Shown piece after piece: positions 44,873-56,200 of a stretch of DNA of 64,000 nucleotides. A model generated the notes under the pieces. It had not been told where the DNA came from. It searched no databases and was given only the letters and a program-made list of their open reading frames with translations. Position 1 is the first letter of the stretch. Every line of letters begins with the position of its first letter. This stretch comes from Notholithocarpus densiflorus (lineage: Eukaryota; Streptophyta; Magnoliopsida; Fagales; Fagaceae). The stretch covers positions 62,001 to 126,000 of the forward strand of contig JARYZH020000080.1 in assembly GCA_030021035.2 (NCBI GenBank). The letters are read 5' to 3'. The translations under genes and the position numbers were made by a program.

Positions 44873-45303
44873 CGACTATAATGGGTACTCGGTCAGGACA
44901 TAGACCATATGAGCTTAAAAATAGTGAGGCAACTTCCTCGTAGCGTGCACTAGCGCTAGCACCAACTTCTACAAGGGTAAATATCTTGTCTCGGCATCGA
45001 CCAAGGTCTTACTTATGTAATATATAGGCTACTGCACTCCTTGATCCCTTAACAGCACGACACTTACAGCATGATCAGACATCGAGAGGTGCATGATCAG
45101 ACACCGAGAGGTACATGAACAAGTCTTCCCCGGGTTCCGGGGCTGTTAACATGGGCGCCCGCGTCAAATACTCCTTCAAAATCCTGTAAAGCTCTTTCTC
45201 ATTCCTCATTCCACTAGAACCCCCTCCACTTCTTCAAAAGTTGGTAGAATGGACGACAGCGATCGGCAAACTTAGAAATGAACCGATTAAGGGCAACTGG
45301 CAT

Positions 45304-46233
45304 TCAGGTCAACACCTGCACTTCCTTCGAATTGCTCGGCGGCTTGAGTCGCTGTACGGCTTCAATCTGGTCGGGGTTGACCTCTATCCCACGGTTAGTG
45401 ATCAGATAACCTAGAAACTTGCCAGCCCTCACCCTAAAAGCACACTTGTTCGTGTTCAGGCACAACTTGTGTTGCCGAAGCACCTCAAATACCCCCTGGA
45501 GATCTTCTATATGCCGCGCCTCTTGTTTAATTTTTACCACCATGTTGTCAATGTACACCTCAACCGTACGCCCAATCTTGTCTCGAAACATTCTGGTCAT
45601 CATTTGTTGATATGTTGCCCTGGCATTCTTTAACTCGAAGGGCATCACGGTGTAATGGTAATTCGCATTAGGGGAGATGAATGCTGTCTTTTCACTGTCC
45701 TCGACTGCCAAGGCAATCTGATGATACCCCTGAAAAGCGTCTAGGAAACTCATCCTTAGGTGTCCATATGTGGCATCTACCAACTGATCGATCTTCGGCA
45801 TAGGAAACGGATCCTTTGGGCATGCTCGGTTCAAATCCATGTAATCTACACAAACTCTCCACTTGCCATTCTTCTTCTTCACTACCACAGTATTTGCTAA
45901 ACATTCCGAGAAGAAGATTTCTCTTATCACCCCAACCTCTTTTAACCTCTTAACCTCCAACTTAACTGCCTTAACGTGCTCCTTGGCTAACCTCCTTGGC
46001 TTCTGCTTCCTGAGAGGAAACGACGGGTCTACATTAAGCCTGTGGACTATGAATTCGGGATCCACCCCGGGCATATCATACGGGCTCCAAGCGAAGACAT
46101 CTACATTTTGAACAAGAAACAACAACATTTCTACCTTATCCTTGTCCTTCATACTTGCTCCTATTTGGAAATACTTGTCAACGTTCGGTAATATCTTAAC
46201 TCTGAGCAGTTCCTCAACACAATTAGCCCTCAT
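45304..46233 (-). pseudogene. Gypsy reverse transcriptase with altered active site
   Basis: A 309-residue open frame covers the RT fingers and palm: KKKNGKWRVCVDYMDLNRAC, MSFLDAFQGYHQIAL, TVMPFELKNARATYQQMM, TVEVYIDNMVVK, GKFLGYLITNRGIEVNPDQI. The catalytic box reads Y-I-D-N (codons TAC ATT GAC AAC) in place of the family's Y-x-D-D, so a metal-binding Asp is lost and the enzyme should be inactive. Also MPFELKNARATYQ in place of the usual MPFGLKNAGATYQ. Confidence 0.88.
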
Positions 46234-46374
46234 TCCCTCCCGGGGCTCCTGTAATTGCTATAAAGGGGCCTTCTCGGCAGATTCCTTCTATTTAGCCTGC
46301 TTATTCTTCCAACTAACCGCGGCAACTAGGCATTGTCTCGCCACTTGCTGGCTTCCTTTCACTACGGCAACGCC

Positions 46375-46660
46375 CTATTCGGTAAAAAATTTAACCTTCA
46401 CATGCAAGGTGGACGGAACAGCCCCCATTGCGTGAATCCACGGCCTTCCCAGAATCGCCGTGTATGGAGAAAATGAAGCGACAACTATAAAAGCCACTGT
46501 TACTTCCTTTCCCTCCATATTCACGAGAAGTGATATTTGCCCTTCAGGAATCACCACCTGGCATCAAACCCAATCAGGGGCATATCGTATCTTGAGAGGT
46601 CTTCCTTCTTCAGCCCGAGCCCTCTGAATAGATCCGGATACAGTACAAATTCTGGTTTCT
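46375..46660 (-). pseudogene. Gypsy protease-region remnant
   Basis: The - strand frame VNMEGKEVTVAFIVVASFSP, YTAILGRPWIHAMGAVPSTL resembles the C-terminal half of the retropepsin-like domain of Tat-type gypsy elements (AILGRPWLxxxxAVxSTxHLxxKF). The Asp-containing N-terminal half is not in an open frame. Confidence 0.65.
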
Positions 46661-46804
46661 CTGAGACAGATCACCCCCCATCTTGTTCGGCCATCTGAAG
46701 TACGGCTCGTTCTTGATCCGGTCTACGACTCTGTGCACCGGCTCCTTAAACGTCACGTTCACCTCCCTTAGTTGCAACTCTGGCTCTTGTATCCTTAAAT
46801 CCTT

Positions 46805-47986
46805 TCAGGGCCTTGGCTGAAATCCGCTCTGCCGAGGACGATTCACTAACGGGGCCTTACCCTTACTCTGTAGCCGATCATCCACCAGGCATTTGTACTC
46901 CTCAATACGCCTCATAAGCTGCCTCATATCCTCGGGAGGCTTCCTCTTCAATAACTCCCGTAGTTCGAAGTCCTCGGGCAGCCCCATCCTAAAGGTGCTC
47001 GCCGTAATCTTCTTGTTACCCCCACCGATCTCATTATAAAGCTCCCAATACCGACTGACATAACTACGAAGGGTTTTTCCAACCCTCATCTTCATAGATA
47101 GTAATGCATCCACCGGTTGTAGTACCCGGCTACAAGTTTCAAACCGAACACCGAATTCTTGGATCAACTCGGCAAAACTGTGAATGGAACCCTTCCGTAA
47201 CCCATTAAACCATCTCAAAGCAGTGGGCTCAAGGCTTGAGGGAAATACCTTGCACATTAGCGCGTCATTGTAAGTATGCAGAGACATCATCTGGATATAA
47301 TGGCTGACGTGTTCCACCGGGTCCATTTTTCCATCGTAGGAATTGAATGGTGGACATGTAAATCAGCTCGGCATTGGGGCCTGTTCAATGTCGTCTGAGA
47401 ACAAAAACCGAGCAGCTCTGCGTAAGGCGCGGCTCATAGCATCCATGGCGCCATTACAGGGCCGTCGCTCTTCTGGGGAATCTGAACCCCGATCTGCATA
47501 CTCCCGTGAACATGAACGATCTCGACATCAGCGGGACTCCCGTGAATGTGAAAGATCCCGACGTCGAAGAGAACCAGACTGATTGGACCCCGCCCCATAA
47601 TGATTTCCCCCACTATTAGATCTCCCTTCTCGATCGTCTTGGTCCTCTCTCCGATCCCTACCTCCTGCTTCCAACTCCAAGTCTCTGACCAGTCTACGTA
47701 ACCACTCAAGTTCCTCATCTCTCTCGTCAAATTGCCCGTGCCCTGAAGCACCCGATATCGTCCGATGGGTTTGGTACGACCCCTCTCCAAGGCCGGACCG
47801 CTCTTCCTCTTGTTCACGATCTCTATCTTCACGCCTCTTGTGCATTTGTTCTCGCCAAGTGGATCCCCAAGAAGATCCCACTAAACCACTCTCAGTGTAG
47901 CTCCCTGAACGTCTTTCGGACATTTTCCTGAGCGCGAGTCTCGGTCGAACCATAGCTTTGTAGGAGATTCCCACAGATGGCGCCAA
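46805..47986 (-). pseudogene. Gypsy gag (interrupted)
   Basis: An N-terminal charged region (47528-47986, probable start MSERRSGSYTESGL near 47923; Arg/Glu/Asp-rich) ends at a TGA (47528-47530). A second TGA lies in MPS-stop-FTCPPFNSYDGKMDPV (about 47365). The retrotransposon gag core is then open (47326-46805): HVSHYIQMMSLHTYNDALM, CKVFPSSLEPTALRWFNGL, ELLKRKPPEDMRQLMRRIEE. Gag would form the virus-like particle; both stops are inactivating. Confidence 0.85.
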
Positions 47987-47987
47987 T

Positions 47988-48691
47988 TATGCGCACCAGA
48001 AATGAGGTTGGTGGGCCAACCCTCACTTGGGCTCACAATCTATTTGTGATATGGGTTTTGGATTTCCTACTTTGGGTGGTCCTTAACACAAAGACCCAAC
48101 GGAACAACTTCCCCTTGAGAACTCCTCTACTCTCACTACTGATACTACTCTCCTGTTGCTCTCTTGCTCCCTCTATCTTCAGCCTCCTCTGGAACCTTTC
48201 AACAACCCCCTTTCCTCTCTCAGATTCTCATATTTATAGCCTAAAATTAGTGGGGAGTTATAATTACTCTTGTGGTCAGTGGGAGAGGGGGTCTAATGTT
48301 GTTATCGCTAAGTGGGTGTTTAGTTGGGAGTAAGGTGTGGTGAGAGTGGCATTGGGATTGGCTCCCCACTCCAGAAGGGATGTTCAGCAATGATACTCCC
48401 CAAGGCGGCATCGGGCAACTGGGATATAGTGTTCCCAAGCAATCATGCTCCAGTCTGAGGTGTACATTTCCGGGCTACTCAGGCTATGAACTATGATGAA
48501 CACACATATATATATTATAATGGCTTGCCCAGCGAGTTTGGTGTTGGGCACAATGACATGAGACCCAAACCCATGACTCCAGCAGGCCCAGAGCTTAGCC
48601 ATGGACAAAAGGGTTGGGCCCATGGGCCATGATGTAGGGTTGGGGTCCAAGTCCCAAGCCCAAAATTGGCCCGGGAGTCTCATACCGTACA
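47988..48691 (-). repeat. Gypsy LTR, right copy
   Basis: Begins TATGCGCACCAGAAATGAGG (the TG terminus degraded to TA) and ends CATACCGTACA, followed by TTAGC. The adjacent TGGCGCC motif (- strand) marks the primer-binding site. Confidence 0.92.
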
Positions 48692-48835
48692 TTAGCCATG
48701 TGACTACTTAACTAAAAAATACACATATTTCTCATGAGAAAAAATCCACATGGCAGAATCTTAAGAAAGAAACCTAAATAACAGCACCTAAGTACTGTAA
48801 CTAAGTCTTGCCCAGAAATTCTTAAAATTCAATTT
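48692..48835. mobile_element. MITE right half (ACTTAGGTA family)
   Basis: Contains CAGAATCTTAAGAAAG and AACAGCACCTAAGTACTGTA, inverse of the left half at 37978-38036. Together they would form an ordinary MITE of about 200 bp without the gypsy insertion. Confidence 0.65.
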
Positions 48836-48839
48836 GTTA

Positions 48840-49750
48840 CATTTGAAAAGCAATGCATTTTTTTTAAATGATGAAACGCAATACGATTTAATTTGTTAAA
48901 TTTTAGCTCGAAATTTGTGCATGGAAAACAAACTACTTATCAAACACGCCAATGGATCATGGGCCAAGGGAAGTCAGTCCACTAGGTCTAACTGGGGAAG
49001 CCAGCCATGCAGTTATCCTATCAAGCCAATGAACAGTATGCCATGTCCAATCTTAAGTCCCCTCAATTAGGGTATAAAGAGGAGCTCGTAACTCCGGTGA
49101 AGAGATGACCAAACCAAGCAAGATGAGGATGGAGAGAAGCATATGTCACCTCCACATTAAATGATTCTATCCACTGCAAGTACTTATGTAATTGCATGTG
49201 GCCTCTACATTAATATTCTAAATCAATAAATCTCATTGTATTGAGTTAGATTTTAAATCCTTATTCGAACCTCCCATATTTTCTTTTTCTTTTTTTAAGG
49301 TAATTACACTTTTTTTTCTTGAAGTTTGAAAGAATGACACTTCACTACAAGCTTAGAGGAAAAAAAATACCCCTCTCCCTTGAGAATTGAAGAAAATAAC
49401 ACTTCCCTTTATAATGTTAATATCAATGATGGAATATTCTAAACTTTAAAAAGATTCTTTATATCAAACTTTGAATATAGTTAGTGAAAATATAACTTAT
49501 ACAATTTAATATAAAAAGTAAAGTTTTTCCAGCACCTTTAATATTCTAAACTTTAAAAAGATGGAGGTGCACTTCTTCCATATTTTGCTTCTTCTTCTTT
49601 TTTCTTCACGAAATATTTTCATGATCCTTCTTCATTTTTTAATAATTGTGAATTTTAACTTTTTTAAGTGTTGAGGGAATTTCATAAAAACAAAAAAAAA
49701 CAAAAAAACAAAAGTGTTTAGGGAATAGACATTCATTGCTTCTCCGAATT
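48840..49750. other. Intergenic; possible solo LTR at 48950-49260
   Basis: GC-richer DNA at 48950-49170 with GGGTATAAAGAGGAGC (TATA-like) and then ATAAATCTCATTGTATTGAG (polyadenylation-like) has the layout of a retrotransposon LTR. I found no partner and no duplicated flank. The remainder is AT-rich with nothing coding. Confidence 0.3.
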
Positions 49751-49753
49751 TCA

Positions 49754-49885
49754 GGCCCCGTTTGGTAGAGTTGTTAAAGAACTCATTTTCAGTTTTTAAA
49801 CAACATTACACACATTTCCACACACTTTTTCACCCACATGTATTTCAAAAAACTACAAACAACATTACTCAAAGCATTAATTGGA
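49754..49885. mobile_element. MITE, GGCCTGTTTGGT family, copy 3 (right end eroded)
   Basis: GGCCCCGTTTGGTAGAG then CACACTTTTTCACCCACATG, as in copies at 1681 and 32778. The right inverted end is not clear. Confidence 0.6.
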
Positions 49886-49914
49886 AAGTTTATTTAAGTT
49901 GCTGGCAAAAAATT

Positions 49915-50410
49915 AAAAACAAAAACAGTTCTTGAAAGATGTAGGAAACATTTTTTTTTTTTTTTAAATGTAGGCATTTCTTAAGCTATTTAGAAACAGA
50001 TTATTTTGTTGAAACTGAAAACTTTTTGCTGAAAGTACAGTAAATTAAGCTAAAAGGTAGCTGAAATAGTATATTGGGGCCAAAAATAGTACCAAAAAGT
50101 GCAATGGAACCCATGAATAGTAGCAAAAATAAATTGAATAAAATAAAATAAAAATAAATAAATAAAAACCTAGCTTTTTAAGCAATCTCAAACGCACACT
50201 TAGTTTTAAACTTTTAGTGTCCATTTGAAAATAGGTTCTTTAGCTGAAGTTGAAAACTTTTTACTGAAAGTGTAGAAAAAAAAATTAAAAAATAAGCTGA
50301 ATAATACAATGAGGTCCATAAATAGTATCAAAAAGTACAGTAAAACCTATGAACAGTAACAAAAATAAGCTAAAATCAACAATAAGCTACAACTTTAAGC
50401 ACTTTCCAAA
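49915..50410. repeat. Two adjacent diverged copies of a ~200-bp MITE-like repeat
   Basis: The pattern GCTGAAA...ACTTTTTRCTGAAAGT, AGCTGAA, AATAGTATCAAAAAGTRCA, ATGAAYAGTARCAAAAATAA occurs twice in direct orientation (from about 50010 and from about 50240). Non-coding. Confidence 0.55.
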
Positions 50411-50597
50411 GGCTGTCCTAAACTTCAAAGAATAAAAGTATAATTATAATTATTTTCCTTTCTGAATCAATTTTAGATAGGAATCCATTAAAATGACATG
50501 GACCGAAGATTCAATTGTTCCTTGTTAGATAGGATTGAAAATTTGAAACTCATTTTTGCCAAACAACAACATTATCATTCAACTAGCAAATAAGAAA

Positions 50598-50680
50598 GGT
50601 CGATCCTTTTGATGAATTATGGGTTTCAAATTTTCAAAAATTGAAAATTTGAAACCCATAATTCATCAAAAGGATCGACC
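50598..50680. repeat. Perfect 40-bp inverted repeat with 3-nt loop
   Basis: Left arm 50598-50637 (GGTCGATCCTTTTGATGAAT...) and right arm 50641-50680 (...ATTCATCAAAAGGATCGACC) are exact complements around AAA. Free of mismatches, so young or maintained. Lies 14 bp before the MULE at 50694. Confidence 0.95.
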
Positions 50681-50693
50681 ATTAAAAAAAAAA

Positions 50694-52403
50694 GTCATAA
50701 ATGCACTTTTAGTTCCTAAACCAATTAACGCGTGTTATTTTCGTCATTTCCGTCAATCAACCGACGCAAATATCTGAGGTGGCATGCTAAACGCTGACGT
50801 GGCAAATTAATAATAATAATAATAAATACCATGTCAACATCTATGTCCGCATCTAATTTTTAAAAAAAAATATATTAATTTTAACAAAATTTAAAAACAT
50901 AAAAACAAAATTTAAAACATAAAAATACATCAGATTTGAATAAAAATAAACAAGAAGATGAACCCAGATCACAGGAACACAAGAACATGAACCCGAATCA
51001 TAAGAACATAAGAACACAAACCCAGATAACAAGAACAGTACTCAAAGAATTTCTATTCCAAATTTTGTATACATTCTTCCACCAAAAATCAATTGTAAAT
51101 TAAATAAAAAATGGGTGCTATGTTCTTCCACAAAAATCAAAAACTAAGCCATCAAACCCAATGACCACCACTACAATCCGCCACACTAACCCATATCCAC
51201 CAACACCAAACCCGAATGACCTCCAGCACCACCACTACCAAATCCATCACCACCAAATCCTACAATCAAATTTCAACCACAACTCAAACATATTTTGAAC
51301 CATTGAACAACCCAAACCCCCCACACCATCAAGGATCAAAGAAAGAGGCACCGAGTGGGTGATTCCAAGAAAAGAAAAGATAGAGGGAGAGATCAAGGAG
51401 GCTACCTTGATGGTGGCTGGTGGAGGTGAATGGTGAGGAAGGAAACCACAGCCACCACCACCACCGATCTGAGTTTCACAACACACAAGAGGGGGAGATG
51501 CCATGTTGCCCATCATTTTCTCTGATCCATGCTGCCCACCAACCACCGAAGCCTCCATAATCAAAACCCAGAAGAGGGATAAGTAGATCTGCTTGCCGTT
51601 GGTTTGATAATTTTTTGATTTGATTATTTTGTTTGGGTTTGAGAAAACCCAAAGGCGATCACCGAGGATTGCAAAGCGGTCACCAACCGCATCTCCGGTA
51701 AGTCCAAAGGCTACGCCTTTATTTTCTTCAAGCACCAGAGCGGCGCTCGGAAGGCTCTCAAGCAACCCCAGAAGCAGATCGGCAATCGCACCACCCTATG
51801 GCCGAGACCCATGGCCGCACCCATCAGTTGCTGATATTTGAACATAAACACAAGATCACAAATTCAAAATTTGAAAAGAAACAAGCACCGAGAGAGAGAA
51901 AGAGAGAGTCATGGATCTGAAAAGAAAGAAGAAAAACAAAGATACAAACACAAATAGAGCAAGTAATGGATCTGGAAAGAACGAAGAAAAAGTATAAAAT
52001 GAGAGTGAATGAGAGTCGGCTATGGCTGGGATAGCTCTTTTCATGTTTAATTTCTTGTTCATGTTTAATTTGATGTGGATCTATAGTTTGTTATTGTGTT
52101 TTTTGTGTTTTTAAATTTGATCTAAATTTATGTATTATTGTTTTTAATTCTATTTTTTCTTTTTTTATTTAGTTAAAATTGATAAATTATTTATAAAAAA
52201 AAAATTTAGATGCTGATGTGGCATTTTTTATAATATTTTAATTCCTCCGTCAGCCACCTCAGATGTTTTCATCGGTTGACTAACGAAAAGGACGAAAATA
52301 ACACGTGTTAATTGGTTTAGGGACTAAAAGTAGTAAAATTAAAATATAAGTACTAAAATGAAAAAAAAAATCAAAATATAAGGACTAAAAGTACATTTAT
52401 GCC
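50694..52403. mobile_element. Pack-MULE-like element with long TIRs
   Basis: The left end GTCATAAATGCACTTTTAGT, followed by AAACCAATTAACGCGTGTTA and GTCAATCAACCGACGCAAAT, matches in inverse the right end: CATCGGTTGACTAACGAAAA, AACACGTGTTAATTGGTTTA, ACTAAAAGTACATTTATGCC. Arms extend inward to TCTGAGGTGGCA / GCCACCTCAGA. Flanks are A-runs of at least 9 on both sides, so the 9-bp target duplication is plausible but not provable. No transposase. The interior carries a captured RRM gene piece (51640-51805) and other GC-rich DNA. Confidence 0.8.
51640..51805 (+). pseudogene. Captured RRM-protein fragment (UBA2-like)
   Basis: In the frame starting near 51643 the reading is ENPKAITEDCKAVTNRISGK, SKGYAFIFFKHQSGARKALK, QPQKQIGNRTT. 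This follows the second half of an RNA-recognition motif, with RNP-1 as SKGYAFIFF, and closely resembles UBP1-associated protein 2 (UBA2) RRMs, where SGARKALKQPQKxIGNR is characteristic. It starts and stops without a complete domain, inside the MULE. A captured host fragment, not a functional gene. Confidence 0.7.
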
Positions 52404-52599
52404 AAAAAAAAATCTTCGTGGCCTCGTCCTTCACGTCAAGAGACATTATAATTTATATAGTCAATATTATCCCTCTCTCACAAATTTTTAACTTCTATAT
52501 TTATTAATTTTTTATTACCAAACCAATAAGGCAATAATAGTAATTTAGTACGAAATCAAAAAAAAAAAAATACTAGTAAGTAGTAATTTAGTAAAAATG

Positions 52600-53246
52600 T
52601 CACTTGTTTGTTCCTTCGCTTCTAGTTCTGAAAGGACGCTTCCAGGTTGAAGGTAAAGATGCGCAATTGCGGAGAAACAGAAAACCGTATGCAAAGCTAA
52701 ACCGTATGTAATCTTCTAAAGTTTTATTTCCCTCTCATTTGTTTCTTTCCTACGAAAGAAGCCGTTGAGATGAGATCTCTTCTGCTACTCGGCACATCTC
52801 TTTTTTTATATTTATATATTTATAATGAATTGGTACTCGGCCTGTACTGAGCGATCAATTGATATGCCTTCCGCTCCGTTTCCTGAGCACCACTAAGAAA
52901 TTGAACGAGAGATGTTTATAATTTTTTTGTAGTATATAAAGTGTTGATTTAGCTTTGCAAATTTCAGGTCTCACTGCTAGTTTAACACTGTATTGCATAT
53001 TTTCAGGTCTCACTGCTAGTTTACCACTGTATTGCAATTTTCAGGTCTCACTGCTAGTTTACTCAGGTCTCACTGCTAATTTACCACTGTATTGCAATTT
53101 TTATTTATTAAAAAAAAAATCTAAGTCATCCCAAAAAAAAAAAAAAAAGTTTGCATTTTGCATAGTTGGGTAGAGTGAGTGAAGTCTTAGTTTCTCAGTT
53201 AGGTTTCCAAATACTATATTGGATATAGAATCTTTGAAGCAAAGCT
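52600..53246 (+). promoter_or_regulatory. Promoter/leader of NRG1 copy D
   Basis: Shares CTTCTAGTTCTGAAAGGACG, GATGCGCAATTGC and TTAGCTTTGCAAATTTCAGG with the other copies. A TATA-like GTATATAAA lies at about 52932-52940, some 310 bp before the ATG. The leader contains a copy-specific tandem repeat (52965-53100). The MULE at 50694-52403 ends about 200 bp upstream of the conserved part and may bound the promoter. Confidence 0.6.
52965..53102 (+). repeat. Leader tandem repeat, CAGGTCTCACTGCTAGTTTA units
   Basis: Four units begin CAGGTCTCACTGCTARTTTA. Three continue with CCACTGTATTGCA or ACACTGTATTGCA; the third unit is truncated to ACT. Copies A, B and C have a single unit (CAGGTTTCACTG). The expansion lies in the 5' untranslated region of an intact gene. 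Confidence 0.85.
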
Positions 53247-56200
53247 ATGGCAGCAGCATTTGTTGGAGGGGCTGCTCTTGGGGCAGCATTTGGTGAGGGC
53301 TTTGCAGTGTTACATGACACGGTTAAGGATGTGGTAAGCAAAGCCCGTATGTTCAAACCCATTCTTAAACGCCTAGAATCCACGTTAGATCGTTTGGCAC
53401 CAACGGTCAACGAAATAACACAATTAAGCGAACAACTTGATCTCCCAAAAGTGGAAACAGAGAACTTGATCGAAAATATGAAAAAGGGAGAGAAGCTGGT
53501 TCGCAAGTGCTTGAAAATCCGGTGGTGGAACTACTGTTTCAAAGTCTATTACTCTTACAAACTTGAAGAGTTGGACAAAGAAATCGTCAGGTTCTGTCAG
53601 GTTGATTTGCAAGTACATAGCACAAGGAATGGGTTGAGGACTTTGGTAAATGTGAATCTTATTCTGCAGAAAGTGGATTCGGTTGTGGATAGAAAAGGAG
53701 TGCCATGCACAGTTCGTGATCCCCCGGATTTTACAGTTGGGTTGGATATGCCAATGAAGGAGTTGAAGACACTGCTGTTGAAGGAGGAGGTGCAGCTGCT
53801 TCTACTGACTGCTCCTGGAGGATGTGGGAAGACCACATTGGTCCAAATGCTTTGTCAGGATGATCAAATTAGAGGTAATTCCATCTCTTTTGTGTGTCAG
53901 TGTGTAATTTTACTTTCTAATTGGTTAGTGTTTTGGGAAATATAATTTGCATACTCTTGAAGTTATTTATAGTGCTAGTATGTGGATCCTTCATAGTAAC
54001 GTAAACCGTTAGGTAGTAGCAAAAAGAAAATACATTGTGAACTTCTTTGTTGAATCCTAAAATGAATTAATGTAGTAAAAGAAACGAGGTGGTTAATTTT
54101 TTTTTTTTTTTTTAAAAAAAACGGAAATTCTCATATCTTCATAATTGGTGGTGTTTTTCATAAATTTTTTTTTTTCTCACATCTCACCGTATGCTGCGAT
54201 TGGGATTGGGTATTCTGTTCATATGACTTGGCCATTATTTGTGTAATATTATGCGATATGAAATGTGCCTCTGTGGCAGTTTTCTAATTACATTGTGTTT
54301 GGACAGGAATGTTTGAGAACAATATTCTCTTTGTGAACGTTTCAAAAACTCCCAATGTGAAGGTCATTGTGCAGAACCTAATAAATTATAAGGATATGCA
54401 GCCTAATATTCAAATTCAAAGTGATGAAGATGCAATCGACCAGCTGTCACAACTGCTGAATCATCTTAGACCTAATCCTATATTGTTGATCCTAGATGAT
54501 GTCTGGCTCGGATCAGAATCCCTTCCTGAAATGTTTAAGTTTGATCTTCCCAATTACAAGATCTTGGTTACTTCAAGAACTGCATTTCCAAGATTTAAAT
54601 TTACACATCACTTAAAACCACTAGATGATGTTGATGCAATGACTCTTTTTCGTCACTCAGCATCCCTACATGATGGGAGCTCTTATGTTCCAGCAGAAGA
54701 AGATGTCAAAAAGGTACTTTGTCAATCTGTGAGAGATATAAAAAGCTTATCAAAAAAAAAAAAACTGTGAGATATATATATATATAAATATATATATGTT
54801 TTCATACACATACATTTAAGCTTTGCTTGGGCCAAAAATTACCCCTTTAACCTCCAAACAATAACTGAGTTTATCTGGTTCCTTGAATTGCAGATAGTAA
54901 GAGGCTGTGGGGGATTCCCACTAGTCATTAAAGTGATTGGTGGCTCACTGTGTAGGCAGCATGCAGTAGTATGGCACAGTAGACTAATGAAATGGTCTGA
55001 TGGTCAATTTTATTTTAGTTCTGATACGGAGCTGCTTGCTCATCTTCAAAAAAGCCTAGAATTTTCAGATGACAAGGTCATCATTAAAGAGTGTTTCATG
55101 GACCTAGGTTCATTTCCTGAAGACCAAAGGATCCCTGCTGCTGCCCTCATTGATATGTGGGCCGAATTATATGAACTGGATGAAGATGGCATCCAAGCCA
55201 TTGCTAATTTGCAAGAACTCACCATTCGAAATCTGGCTAGTCTTGTGATGGCAAGGTATGCTGGCTTTTACTCTGTACTACAGTTTTCTTGTTGTGTGAT
55301 TTCTTCACGTGATTACTGCTAGTTTCTAGTTGTATTATGCCATAACTCTATACCTGGCCTTAAGGCCCAAAATATTTTTCTTATGGCTTAATTAACTTCT
55401 GATGGCATTTGATAATATGTTATTATATTTTATTTGGCATGTCAATGGCCAATTTAGGATTTTTCATATCATTGATTTGTAAGGTGATTACTAACGGGAG
55501 CTAGAAAAAAGGAAACTTATGCCAATCTAGAAACAATAAGAGATTCCAAGTTTCCAACTACCGTGCCCTGGCAAAGAGGGGGTATTTCAAATTTTAATAG
55601 TTAACACCTTTTTGCATCTTGTCTGGCATACACTTGAATATAATTATTGTAGATGGAAACTGATAGTATCGATTTCCCTTCATTGTGTCATTATATTCTT
55701 AATTTTGTTGGATGATAATGCAACATATATTTTTCATATGTGAAGCTGAAAATTTTGAATATGTTCTAAGCTTTTAATTTTTCCCATTCACAGGAAAGAT
55801 GCAAGTGAGGTCAAAAACTATTACAATGAAGACTTTGTCACACAACATGATATTCTTAGAGAGCTTGCTATGCATCAGAGCAGCCAGGAGTCTCTAGGAC
55901 AAAGGCCAAGACTGATTATTAACATAAGTGGAAACAATCTACCAAAGTGGTGGATAGAACAAAAACAGCAACTCATTAATGCTCGCCTACTATCTATCTC
56001 AACAGGTTGGCACATTTTCTTCTCTGTCATAGCCACACACAGACATACACAATATGTAATTTACATAATATTGATGGCTTGTCACATTGTATAAAATTAT
56101 TTTTGCAGATGAATTATTCTCATCCAGTTGGTGCAACATTCAAGGATCCAAAGTTGAGGTTTTAGTTTTGAATTTTCATACAAAGAATTACACATTACCT

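Larger units (their letters stand above)
38037..48691 (-). mobile_element. Ty3/gypsy LTR retrotransposon, Tat-like organisation
   Basis: LTRs 38037-38739 and 47988-48691 are direct repeats with 5-bp target duplications TTAGC. On the - strand a TTGGCGCCATCTGTGGG primer-binding region abuts the right LTR and a polypurine AAGGGGGGGCTAA abuts the left LTR. Gag, protease, RT, RNase H and integrase follow in gypsy order with many stops. Between integrase and the left LTR lie a tandem repeat array and an extra ORF in antisense orientation, a combination known from the Tat/Ogre/Retand lineage. Length 10.65 kb. Confidence 0.93.

Noticed and set aside
51247..51765. 172-residue - strand frame in the Pack-MULE
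   Set aside because: Opposite to the RRM fragment, low-complexity Gly/Pro stretches, no domain; may include captured DNA but is not supportable as a gene.
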